A stretch of 64,000 nucleotides of DNA from Ruminococcus sp. NK3A76. GTDB lineage: Bacteria; Bacillota; Clostridia; Oscillospirales; Ruminococcaceae. Where the stretch lies: positions 682,001 to 746,000 of the forward strand of contig NZ_JMMA01000002.1 in the NCBI RefSeq assembly GCF_000686125.1, given 5' to 3'. Of this stretch, positions 40,501 to 45,754 are shown one piece after another (position 1 is the stretch's first letter; every line of letters begins with the position of its first letter). The notes beneath the pieces were generated by a model. That model saw only the letters and a program-made list of their open reading frames with translations. It was not told where the DNA came from and did no database searches. The position numbers and the translations under genes were made by a program.

Positions 40501-43500
40501 AATATGATTTTAACGGACTCTGCACGAAGAAAACTCTTCCAAATGGTCAGAGCATTAAGATTGTTTACAACAAGGAGGGAATGATAACTCAGACTACTCT
40601 GCTTGCAGGAGAGGACGGCGGAGAGGATATTTCGGTATTCTATGCATACGACGCTGCCGGACGGGTGACCGAATACACCAATGAAGAAGGCTATACCGTA
40701 TATACTGAGTATGATGAGAATGGTAACGTTATAAAGCTTACAGATGCAGAGGGTAATGTAGTTACCAATCAGTATGATGAGGTGAATGCTCTTGTTCTGA
40801 CGACCAGCGCTATTGACGTTGATACTGAGTACTCTTATGACAGTGTTGGCAATCTTGTAAAGACTATTGAGAACCTCAATACTACAAGAGAAGAACAGAC
40901 AACCAATACCTTTGACAATCTCGGTCGTGTAAGCACATCAACAGACGCAGAAAATGGCACTTCGAGCTATACCTATGACAGACTCGGTAATATTGCTACC
41001 GTTGCCGATCCTAACGGTGGTGTTAATAAGTATTCCTATGACAGCATGGGCAGGATCACCGGGTCGGAGAACGCCATTGGAAGCAAGAAGACCTATACCT
41101 ACAACGATGTAGGCGAGCTTGCATCTCAGAAAAATGCAAGAGGTCAGGAGACCACATATGAATACTACAAAAACGGCTGGATAAAGAGCTTTACCGATGA
41201 GCTTGGCACGGTTTCTTACACATACGATGGGAACGGAAATGTACTTACGGTCACCGATGAAAACGGTACTATAACAAGGGAATATGACTGCATGGATCAT
41301 GTTACCAAGTACACCGATTTCAGAGGAAACACTATTGAGTATTCTTACGACCAGATCGGCAACCTTGTTGCCATAACTTACCCGGGCGGCAGGATAGTTC
41401 GCTATACCTACTACAAGACAGGAAAGCTTAAGAGTGTTACCGACTGGGAAAACAGAGTTACTTCGTATGAATATGACGGAAACGGCAGGATTGTCAAGAC
41501 GACCAGACCTGAGGGCAGCATTGAAGAAAGGACATATGATGCTGTTGGAAGGCTTGTAACTATTGTTGACAAGAATGGCGATGATGTCATTAATCAGACG
41601 GTTTATTCATATGATGAATCGGATAATGTGACTGAAGTTACAATGTCGGACGGTACTTCTATTGACGGGCTGACAAGTGCTGAGATGAAGTACAACGCCG
41701 CAAATCAGCTTATAGAGTACAATGGCGAGACAGTTGAGTATGACGCTGACGGCAACATGACCTACGGACCGCTTAACGGCGAGATGGTCACATTCGTTTA
41801 TGACTGCCGCAACAGACTTGTTTCGGCTGGCGGTATAAGCTACGAATACGACGCTGAAAACAACAGAATCTCGCAGACTGAGAATGATGTTAAAACAAGC
41901 TATGTTGTTGATAGCAGCAGTAATGCTCTGAGCAGAATCCTGCTGATGACAAATGGCGATGATACTACCTATTTTGTGTACGGCGCAGGGCTTATAGCTC
42001 AGGAAAATGGTAGTGAATATCTAACATACCACTTCAATAATATAGGAAATACACAAGCAATAACTAATAAAAATGGTGAAATAGTAGAATCTTACGACTA
42101 TGGGCCATACGGTGAGTTGCTTTCCGGCAGTGAATGTGGTATAATATTCCTGTACAATGGACAGCTTGGTGTTGTTACTGACAACAACGGTCTGTACTAC
42201 ATGAGGGCGAGGTATTATAACCCCGAGATCAAGCGTTTTATCAATCAGGACGTTTTAACGGGAAGTATTACCGACAGCCCCACGCTCAACAGATACGTTT
42301 ATGTAAACGGCAATCCGATAAGCATTAATGATCCATTCGGACTTAGTCCGTTGCTTAACTGGCTTAATAATATAACCGGACATGATGTACTTGATGTTCT
42401 TGGAATGATACCCGGCATCGGTTTTGTCTTTGATGGGATCAACTGTGCATGGTACGCTTCCGAGGGTGACTGGTTTAATGCTGCATCAAGTTTTGTATCA
42501 ATGCTGCCGGGTGTTGGCGATGCAATAGGTGCTTTCTCAAAGGCAGGAAAATCCTGCAAACTTGTTTCAGCGTTCCATAAGGCCGGAGCAGCAGGTAACC
42601 TGATGCTGAATTCCTATACTTTAGGTAATATAGCAGACAAATACCTATTTGGTGACGGAGAACATTCTTGGGAAGAAATAAAGAGCGACCTGTTTACTGT
42701 CACGATGTCCGGTGTTTCAATGTGGGGCTCTGCGAAGGATTTCGGAACTTCGTATTGCTTTGTTGAAGGAACTCTTGTTACAACGGCAGACGGCTTCAAG
42801 CCAATTGAAGAAATTGAAGTTGGCGATGAGGTTCTTTCTGAAAACGAGATAACTGGAGAGATAGCATATAAAAAAGTTTATGCAACTTCTGTTAGTGAAA
42901 CCAATGAATTCTTCCATATCCACGTTAATGGTGAAGAAATTGTTGCCACAGGAACTCATCCTTTCTATGTTTACAAGTTTGGCTGGACAACTGCAAGAGC
43001 ATTGCGCGCAGGTGATGTACTTGTACTTTCAAACGGCGAATTAGTAACTGTTGAGTGGATTGAACACGAAATCCTCGAAGAACCGATATTTGTATATAAT
43101 TTTGAGGTTGAGGATTTCCACACTTACTTTGTTGGTTCAAGCGGAATTCTTGTTCACAATGGTAAACCGTGCGAGACTAAAAACAATTCTATTGATAAGA
43201 ATAGGAAAGAAGCAATGAATGAAGCTAAAGATATTGCAGGAGTTCCTCATAGTCAGCAACCCTCAAGACAATGGCAAGTAGGTGGTGATATTAACAAAAA
43301 AGGGTTAAATCTATCAAATTATGAATACAATTCCGCTTCGGGAAGTTTTGGAAGATATTATGAGTATGATACGTCTAAAGGAAAGCGGGTTATTGTTGAA
43401 CACATTAATGATCAACAGACTAATCATTTTCATGTCGGAGAACCTAAAGATAAAGACAGGTTGCTAACTTACGATTTTAAAAAAGAAAGATATCAGAAAG

Positions 43501-43547
43501 TGTATAATCCAAAGACAAATGATCATCATATATATTATAAAAAATAA
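28521..43547 (+). CDS. Giant secreted Rhs/YD-repeat polymorphic toxin with Hint and nuclease-like tip
   Basis: 5008 residues. Signal peptide about 1-36. About 60-1785 is a beta-solenoid with 382-residue near-identical repeats. About 1788-2840 contains several FN3-like domains and a PKD-like domain, then a carboxypeptidase-regulatory-like domain and a Gly-rich hinge near 2990. DPVDMTTGAY at about 3315 opens the Rhs shell, with YD repeats to about 4520 and the Rhs core (RARYYNPEIKRFINQD) ending at DPFGL near 4604. A hydrophobic pre-toxin region is followed by a Hint autoprotease (4746-4880: CFVEGTLVTT, GTHPFYV, terminal VHN). The last 128 residues are the toxin tip. It keeps SQQPSRQW, EH at 4960-4961 and HFH at 4969-4971, resembling HNH/Endo VII-fold toxins of the EHHH type. 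It is likely a contact or secreted antibacterial effector. Confidence 0.9.
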   Translation: MKGLSKRIAAQAVAFAMTFQMVGQISLPFKTTKAYADDDLQQDNKSEESGSTELENDETIDEDEDIDEEPQYEDMTISSGTTLSTLTEVQNLYINYGTLDLNGNTLIVHGDVVITNRGELNFNRGELICDNFSISGTYYTHYMYMQNPNDKLTVNGNFDFTGGNFSGSNASAGTIDVRGNVNIKSGFNPTNNNKFILSGLEQQTLYINGQNCSFNILDVANTGEGGVVCTSPISADRTTGSLGQLHFTTGGVEGTKLISDSDTVEIDESYYLAAGDLDLNGKTLIINGDFIQSGGNVLLNGGHLIVKGDYRIQTKNGDDKYTYSTGTLSMTNESDIVEVSGDFVMGSTKSHEGKLTNGTLIVGGNFSQVNVGSDSVYNFKTSGNHTTVFNANENGHTIIFANASYGNSHFTNLTFGKDSEITISNTAVVTGVLDGTDCTVSGYINIVGAASTNGKYCGDLRIGEYCTLQNDIKSAGNLYISSTLNLDSHEIEVDGNITNDSYLYLGSGKLNCGGNFSSLYYGRLFMQDSNCELHVGGSFTFDSGYRNCEFTAGKIYIFGDLNASTGYLSCGSNCEVIFDGDKKQIINITDSNAKLSKIIIRNTSEDGIEISQMFNYDTITNESNAKISFANGGIVATGEPQTEDTKTIEGDYNLAMGDLDLNGKTLIINGDFIQSGGNVLLNGGHLIVKGDYRIQTKNGDDNYTYSTGTLNMTNESDIVEVSGDFVMGSTKSHEGKLTNGTLIVGGNFSQVNVGSDSVYNFKTSGNHTTVFNANENGHTIIFANASYGNSHFTNLTFGKDSEITISNTAVVTGVLDGTDCTVSGYINIVGAASTNGKYCGDLRIGEYCTLQNDIKSAGNLYISSTLNLDSHEIEVDGNITNDSYLYLGSGKLNCGGNFSSLYYGRLFMQDSNCELHVGGSFTFDSGYRNCEFTAGKIYIFGDLNASTGYLSCGSNCEVIFDGDKKQIINITDSNAKLSKIIIRNTSEDGIEISQMFNYDTITNESNAKISFANGGIVATGEPQTEDTKTIEGDYNLAMGDLDLNGKTLIINGDFIQSGGNVLLNGGHLIVKGDYRIQTKNGDDNYTYSTGTLNMTNESDIVEVSGDFVMGSTKSHEGKLTNGTLIVGGDFSQVNVGSNSAYNFKTSGNHTTVFNANDDGHRISFDYAASSYSHFTNLTFGKDSEIKTSNTAVVTGVLDGTDCTVTGYVNLAGAASTNGKYCGDLRIGEYCTLQNDIKATGNLYIGSTLNLKSHEIEVDGNINNDSYLYLGSGKLNCGGNFTSSYYSRMYMQDSNCALHVGGNFTFDSGYNYSFFDSGKIYISGNLNATTSYLNCSSDCEVIFDGDEKQIINITNSSAKLSKIIIRNTSEDGIEVSQMFNYDTITNETDAKVSFANGGVVATGEPQTEETKTIEGDYNLAMGDLDLNGKTLIINGDFIQSGGNVLLNGGHLIVKGDYRIQTKNDDDNYTYSTGTLNMTNESDIVEVSGDFVMGSTKSHDGKLTNGTLIVGGDFSQVNVGSNSAYNFKTSGNHTTVFKGKNKQTIFFSYPNYSYFTNISFENTTAISLISNVYAYGQITDTYGTLSGGSLCISKLSQINGNSLSGNINLTSKADNSHLPRDLSLGNLTCNYIYLDDYRLNANSISVNNRLDIGKGYLEVKNNCYLADNAYFYMTESEACVIIGGNFTTDSSYTYNTLTDGTLEIKGDFIHRNSTGFICSGKHTTILSGKSASNGRAYVQTISMYKSGSKFNKLIITRPQTLFDVKYYGTGAKTEFTDICNEFIEDFDDLEPPTKVTGVSASERTATSIHLVWNASEDNVRVTGYEVYRNGEKLVTTGRTEFIDQSLDPDTAYTYQIYAFDEERNYSEGSAALNTRTLEDTDAPDTPQNLKFSAITGSALTLSWNSSKDNVGTVGYIIYRDNEEIARIESCEYKDSDISKDNEYSYMIKAYDEAGNLSDFSENITGSEVMPNISFVTPADNSALGGNSQDITVVFDKIGDGSGNRVLLNWKKAGEDEYEVLTSEPLYAVPYSANKLCAKYTWNTVGLEGSYDIQAVLYDADDNIDTYELSYSVTSSGPKAPQDLQAVSKNGTVELTWKRTSSADCKEYIIYRLDPDCEEYKAIASIGDRLTVRYVDKTAEAGKNYSYKISGVNNFDIEGEKSNAATVTVSKDKSVPVITKISADKSRLNKTAKITVTAEDNIDVKSITIAYKTVFDDEYTVIDTVDCESGTAVFNWNTTDLIDGSYSIKATAIDVNGNISVDTDNSEKKFTIDNTGIAKITFDENNCTSASSYVSLRWNDVTETDFGYFSVEKKLPDGTFVEVGISENVTGLHVLDLSPDTEYTFRVIGYDDIGNGGIPSDEITLKTASDTTAPVITAFYPESKAYNSSIDISITATDNDAVGLVKLAYSYDSEEDKTWYPLTEINENTNNDFGYTLDISEMNEGSVYVKAVAVDASGNESSPVVSEFIVDRTAPDEISDLTAQTGEGNIHLVWTVTSDDSEKFLVYRSEGELGSYSLIAECSTKDYYDTTAKLGVLYSYKVIAVDTAGNKSKYSNEAIAQITEDNTKPKLLGFNYKSGASVSANPKMSVVSWDNYTLSSVTVEYKPKDGASGIWYEIGTFNLSTNYDAAEFTWDTDGLDDGKYEFRAYCEDLMGNISDTFTADFTLDTTAPDAPVLMLHQQDFRIELEWSEPESEDVDHYRVYRKNSENADYSLLTKTADLEFVDYGVVPYENYTYKIEAYDRTGNYSTSNELSGFAYDNDSVDPVIDIPDELYGIAGEELILDGSACTDNIKIKKYIWTVDNGEAVFGKNTVYTFDEAGNYTITLTVEDTSGNKAEKEIAVTIYEPSEYGYINVEVTDAQNTPLSYAYIYVSSGDSEGVHTLRTGYDGSLRLCAKIGDNKIAAYKDGYLPEEKNIAINSEGDNGNVKLTLQSGELVTGALEVHRMSLEEMAEAGIDFSDPQNYHNVRFTVKLTFAQEPIPTVYEYIYTGGGGSGSGFGGSWLGGGGTHSTGSGGKVSFTPVVRLDNNSVPDETQPILAYVYVSQGISFMKDMFSVNLGVLNNAQEQFVIEDSSATLEIPYGLSLVGSDMSLTRDMGSIYGQEHKTASWAVRGDRKGEYDLAADFKGTLMPFEAPVYATFKTSTPFTVGAGDGIVIHVMPESFAYIGETYYVQLAVANEGSDTFYNLTTDFGPYINPGYKEEITVTYPDGTVKPYKNESACYEIQSADECEYLPVIVGGQEVRVKIFKPGDVIYGTYRQTFTGNTGDDPEKVYYKLIDSVVEHLTGDTNVKVVVEPIPSHISKSNVVQKIIENTWADPVDMTTGAYTDQVTAMSVSGESQLNLNLNYNSLNVPESRECEDNELFWYSQKGQLGYGWSHDFEAYLDVEDTVINVHWNPTSYSSFIDEQSALRNVNGEIDNNRIVVHKPNDTGEKNYVCINSGMSDYYMSRDENNIYTLEIPGGQQYMFDSEGKLIKIIQANGKSTTLTHVGNTTTITEDNSGAKLVLNYNSGGLLTSIGDGNGRITTLTYENDLLTSVTNPLGEKVVYTYDENDRLITAAIDGSDPYVTNTYDDEGRVIAQDDADPNTPLSYFGYSESENNEFIVDGTDRNGNTVKYVSDGIGHLIAVTDQNGNTVKYSYDLKGNLLDETTADGYRTVYTYDDNNNLIKTKDASGNVTTMTYDDRGNILTVTSPTGDENVFTYNVKNLLLTQTEYTSAKKSFTYNQNGQILSEAIEGLGVRTYEYTDGRITAVNDYENNTSYNTYDEYGNLRSVTDREGHQTVYNYDLLNRLVSITNEDGTESYTYDAMGNKTSVTDSRGNTTTYVYDANNWLISATNAKGTISYAYDNEGRLVRQTNTDGTTIVNEYDKVGNVVLTTNENGEVTTYSYDAANHVVSKTIVDGDSKYTESYSYYPNGKTKKVTFADGTSESYTYDKQWRLIKTTDANGNSVTCEYDANNNLLKTTDAEGNSTSYTYDKYGRMTSSTDANGNVTTYDEYDFNGLCTKKTLPNGQSIKIVYNKEGMITQTTLLAGEDGGEDISVFYAYDAAGRVTEYTNEEGYTVYTEYDENGNVIKLTDAEGNVVTNQYDEVNALVLTTSAIDVDTEYSYDSVGNLVKTIENLNTTREEQTTNTFDNLGRVSTSTDAENGTSSYTYDRLGNIATVADPNGGVNKYSYDSMGRITGSENAIGSKKTYTYNDVGELASQKNARGQETTYEYYKNGWIKSFTDELGTVSYTYDGNGNVLTVTDENGTITREYDCMDHVTKYTDFRGNTIEYSYDQIGNLVAITYPGGRIVRYTYYKTGKLKSVTDWENRVTSYEYDGNGRIVKTTRPEGSIEERTYDAVGRLVTIVDKNGDDVINQTVYSYDESDNVTEVTMSDGTSIDGLTSAEMKYNAANQLIEYNGETVEYDADGNMTYGPLNGEMVTFVYDCRNRLVSAGGISYEYDAENNRISQTENDVKTSYVVDSSSNALSRILLMTNGDDTTYFVYGAGLIAQENGSEYLTYHFNNIGNTQAITNKNGEIVESYDYGPYGELLSGSECGIIFLYNGQLGVVTDNNGLYYMRARYYNPEIKRFINQDVLTGSITDSPTLNRYVYVNGNPISINDPFGLSPLLNWLNNITGHDVLDVLGMIPGIGFVFDGINCAWYASEGDWFNAASSFVSMLPGVGDAIGAFSKAGKSCKLVSAFHKAGAAGNLMLNSYTLGNIADKYLFGDGEHSWEEIKSDLFTVTMSGVSMWGSAKDFGTSYCFVEGTLVTTADGFKPIEEIEVGDEVLSENEITGEIAYKKVYATSVSETNEFFHIHVNGEEIVATGTHPFYVYKFGWTTARALRAGDVLVLSNGELVTVEWIEHEILEEPIFVYNFEVEDFHTYFVGSSGILVHNGKPCETKNNSIDKNRKEAMNEAKDIAGVPHSQQPSRQWQVGGDINKKGLNLSNYEYNSASGSFGRYYEYDTSKGKRVIVEHINDQQTNHFHVGEPKDKDRLLTYDFKKERYQKVYNPKTNDHHIYYKK
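29346..33127 (+). repeat. 1146-bp tandem repeats in the Rhs gene
   Basis: Units start at 29346, 30492, 31638 and 32784, each exactly 1146 bp (382 codons) apart, the last partial and ending near 33127. Units 1 and 2 are almost identical over about 1 kb. Unit 3 matches unit 2 for about 270 bp and then diverges. Short reverse-strand ORFs recur with the same period and are shadows. Confidence 0.95.
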
Positions 43548-43556
43548 GGTGTTATT

Positions 43557-44018
43557 ATGAATAATATTAATATGTATAGAGATCCTAGATATAAGGAAAT
43601 AATTAAAAGAAGAATATTAAAAAAACTAACTTCATATGACAGCATTAGAGTAATAAACGTATTTTATTATGATGATAACAAATTAGTGCTTCTTCCATAT
43701 TCGCAAGCTATCAAGCGCATTCTGTCATATGGTTTTCCAGTCTATAAAAGTGTAAAAGATGTTTATTCATTAATATCAGAGATAAAAAACATTTATAATA
43801 AAAATGGAGATCATATTTATTGGCTCTTATCTTCTTATGATGGAAGTAAATGGTGGATTGAAATAGAGATACTCGATTTAGATATGTTTTTGTTTGATGA
43901 ATATAAAAAGGAAAAATATCAATTTATTATCATTGATCGAAAGAATAATTTTGTTATGGATTCAGATTTAATTGAAGGAGATCAATATCAAATTCGCATA
44001 CTTAGAATCGAATCTTAG
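43557..44018 (+). CDS. Probable immunity protein for the Rhs toxin
   Basis: A 153-residue protein rich in aromatic and charged residues with no recognised family. It starts 10 bases after the toxin stop, with AAGGTG as ribosome site. It has no signal peptide, so it would be cytoplasmic, as expected for protection against a nuclease. Motifs such as HIYWLLSSYDGSKWWIEIEILDLDMFLFDEY suggest a small alpha/beta fold with an acidic face, often seen in nuclease immunity proteins. The assignment rests on position. Confidence 0.65.
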   Translation: MNNINMYRDPRYKEIIKRRILKKLTSYDSIRVINVFYYDDNKLVLLPYSQAIKRILSYGFPVYKSVKDVYSLISEIKNIYNKNGDHIYWLLSSYDGSKWWIEIEILDLDMFLFDEYKKEKYQFIIIDRKNNFVMDSDLIEGDQYQIRILRIES

Positions 44019-44031
44019 TGAATTGTATTCA

Positions 44032-44055
44032 AAGCAGCGGAGAAATCCGCTGCTT
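44032..44055 (+). terminator. Hairpin after immunity gene
   Basis: Perfect 9-bp stem AAGCAGCGG/CCGCTGCTT with a 6-nt loop, 13 bases after the stop. The following sequence is AATTA rather than a T-run. Confidence 0.6.
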
Positions 44056-44084
44056 AATTACTATAATAACAGAGGATGTTTTTA

Positions 44085-44513
44085 ATGAACAACAAATCAA
44101 ACGCAAAACTGTACATAACAATAGGCACAATTCTGATACTTGTAGTTGGATTTATAGCCTATAAGAATGTAACTAAAGTACAGAACTATAAAGAAAACGG
44201 CAAAGAGGTTGAGTGCGTTGTTACTTCCGTGACACAAGGGCGAAAAGGAAGGCAAACCGTCGAGGCGGTTTATACTGATGAATCGGGCAATCAGGTAACA
44301 GCAAGCACCATAAGAAATCAATCGACTTATGTGGGCGAAAAATTTACAGGGTTAGTCGTTCCCGAAAAGCCTGATGAGATTTATTGTATGCCTGCGGAAT
44401 CTACCCAAATGATAGTCTACTGTATTTTCGGAGCACTTGGGCTGACAGGTTTGGTTCTTATCGTTTGCGGTATAGTAAGTGCAGTTAAGAATCGCAGGAG
44501 TTCTTGCTTTTAA
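44085..44513 (+). CDS. Two-helix membrane protein, DUF3592-like
   Basis: About 142 residues. It has a membrane helix near the N-terminus (LYITIGTILILVVGFIAY), an extracytoplasmic beta-rich middle (VECVVTSVTQGRKGRQTVEAVYTDESGN) and a second helix near the C-terminus (MIVYCIFGALGLTGLVLIVCGIV). This resembles DUF3592 proteins, whose role is unknown. ATG 44085 is preferred over 44076 because AGAGGA (44071-44076) is 8 bases from it and overlaps the other. It could be a second immunity or accessory protein of the Rhs cassette. Confidence 0.65.
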   Translation: MNNKSNAKLYITIGTILILVVGFIAYKNVTKVQNYKENGKEVECVVTSVTQGRKGRQTVEAVYTDESGNQVTASTIRNQSTYVGEKFTGLVVPEKPDEIYCMPAESTQMIVYCIFGALGLTGLVLIVCGIVSAVKNRRSSCF

Positions 44514-44533
44514 TAATTGTTTTAATTGAATTG

Positions 44534-44569
44534 GAGCAGTTCGTTTTAATTAACGGGCTGCTCTTTTTT
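44534..44569 (+). terminator. Intrinsic terminator upstream of the regulated operon
   Basis: GAGCAG..CGTT / AACG..CTGCTC stem (44534-44563) followed by T6. It isolates the next promoter from upstream transcription. Confidence 0.8.
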
Positions 44570-44579
44570 CGACCAAAAA

Positions 44580-44649
44580 TGCAAATTACGAACAGAGACC
44601 TACCAAATACGAAAACCATATTGACATTTAATTTTTAATGGTTTATTAT
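44580..44649 (+). promoter_or_regulatory. AgrA-type box pair and promoter of the nucleosidase/NTPase operon
   Basis: TGCAAATTACGAA (44580-44592) and TACCAAATACGAA (44601-44613), 21 bp apart, then a 7-bp gap, -35 TTGACA (44621-44626), 17-bp spacer, -10 TATTAT (44644-44649). The architecture is identical to the agrB promoter. Confidence 0.88.
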
Positions 44650-44700
44650 TATGATGGAATTGAAGCTTTGTAAATGAATATATGAAGGGAAGAGGTGCAT

Positions 44701-45753
44701 ATGTTTACCAAAGATAAACAGTTCACAGAAGAAAAATATAAATACGGTCTGGAATCACAAAAGATTAATCTTCAGATAGAATCGGCAAGAGAAAACATCC
44801 TAAATTTTTATAATAATAATAAAAACATATGTGATAAGGCTTTGCATTATTATGATGAATTCAAAAACAATCAAAATAAGTATATATGTAACCCTGAAGG
44901 AATAAAAAAAGAATTATTTAGAAAAAAATTGCATTATAAGAGAATATTAGTTATTACTTCTAATCCAATTGAAAGAGGAATATTTCTTCGATGGTTATCT
45001 GAAAAGAATAATGGGCCATTAAAAACGTATGTTGTAAATAATAATGCGTATAATATATTTCACGAAACAGATGAAATAAGTATAGTGCATGTACACACCA
45101 TCGAAACAGGAGAAGAACCCACTAAGCAGGTGATAGATGATACTTGTAACATATTTATTCCAACCTGTATATGTTCTTTGGGAATATGTTATGGCTTTAA
45201 TATATCCCGACATACAATAGGTTCAGTTTTTCTTTCCGAAAAAACAGATTTGATTAGAATTAATTTTCGTGATTCTGAAAAAGATGATATAGTTTTGGAA
45301 TTAAAATCTATTCTTTCAGGAAATTCATCTTATCCTCTCATAAGGATTCTAAAATCTAAACTAATATCAATAAAATCAACCAGCATATTAAGCGAAACAC
45401 AGTCTCCATCAACTGCTGTGTGTGAATTTGGTGATTTTATATCAGCCAATAGTCTAATAAGTAATTGGAAGGTAAAAAACACAATACTTGCTCTAAGTGG
45501 ATTAAATAGTCATAAACTGCTTGGAGGAGAAATGGAAGGTGGAGGCATTTTGACGTCAAATATTGTACAAACCAAGGAATACAATAAGTGGATTATTATA
45601 AAAAGCATTTGTGACTGGGGTGAATGTAAAAATGAAATAATACCAAATAACCTCTTATATAGTAAAACTATTAAAGACAGTCTGCAAGCTTATGCCATGT
45701 CAAATTCATGCGGTGTATTTAACAATATAATCTGCGAGATGTGTGAGGTGTGA
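44701..45753 (+). CDS. Nucleoside phosphorylase/nucleosidase-like protein of a conflict system
   Basis: About 350 residues. An N-terminal helical region of about 80 residues precedes a PNP/MTAN-like fold: ILVITSNPIERGIFLRWL (first strand and helix, as in family openings of the type VVTALPxE), LGICYGFN, GDFISANSLISN, MEGGGILTS (the M-E-x-E/G ribose-binding place) and IKSICDWGE, which matches the KGxCDWGD end common in nucleosidase domains linked to STAND or NACHT NTPases. Such domains are predicted to degrade nucleotides, or sense them, when the partner is triggered. ATG 44701 has AAGAGG 5 bases upstream. The next gene starts one base after the stop, so the two form one operon. Confidence 0.75.
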   Translation: MFTKDKQFTEEKYKYGLESQKINLQIESARENILNFYNNNKNICDKALHYYDEFKNNQNKYICNPEGIKKELFRKKLHYKRILVITSNPIERGIFLRWLSEKNNGPLKTYVVNNNAYNIFHETDEISIVHVHTIETGEEPTKQVIDDTCNIFIPTCICSLGICYGFNISRHTIGSVFLSEKTDLIRINFRDSEKDDIVLELKSILSGNSSYPLIRILKSKLISIKSTSILSETQSPSTAVCEFGDFISANSLISNWKVKNTILALSGLNSHKLLGGEMEGGGILTSNIVQTKEYNKWIIIKSICDWGECKNEIIPNNLLYSKTIKDSLQAYAMSNSCGVFNNIICEMCEV

Positions 45754-45754
45754 A

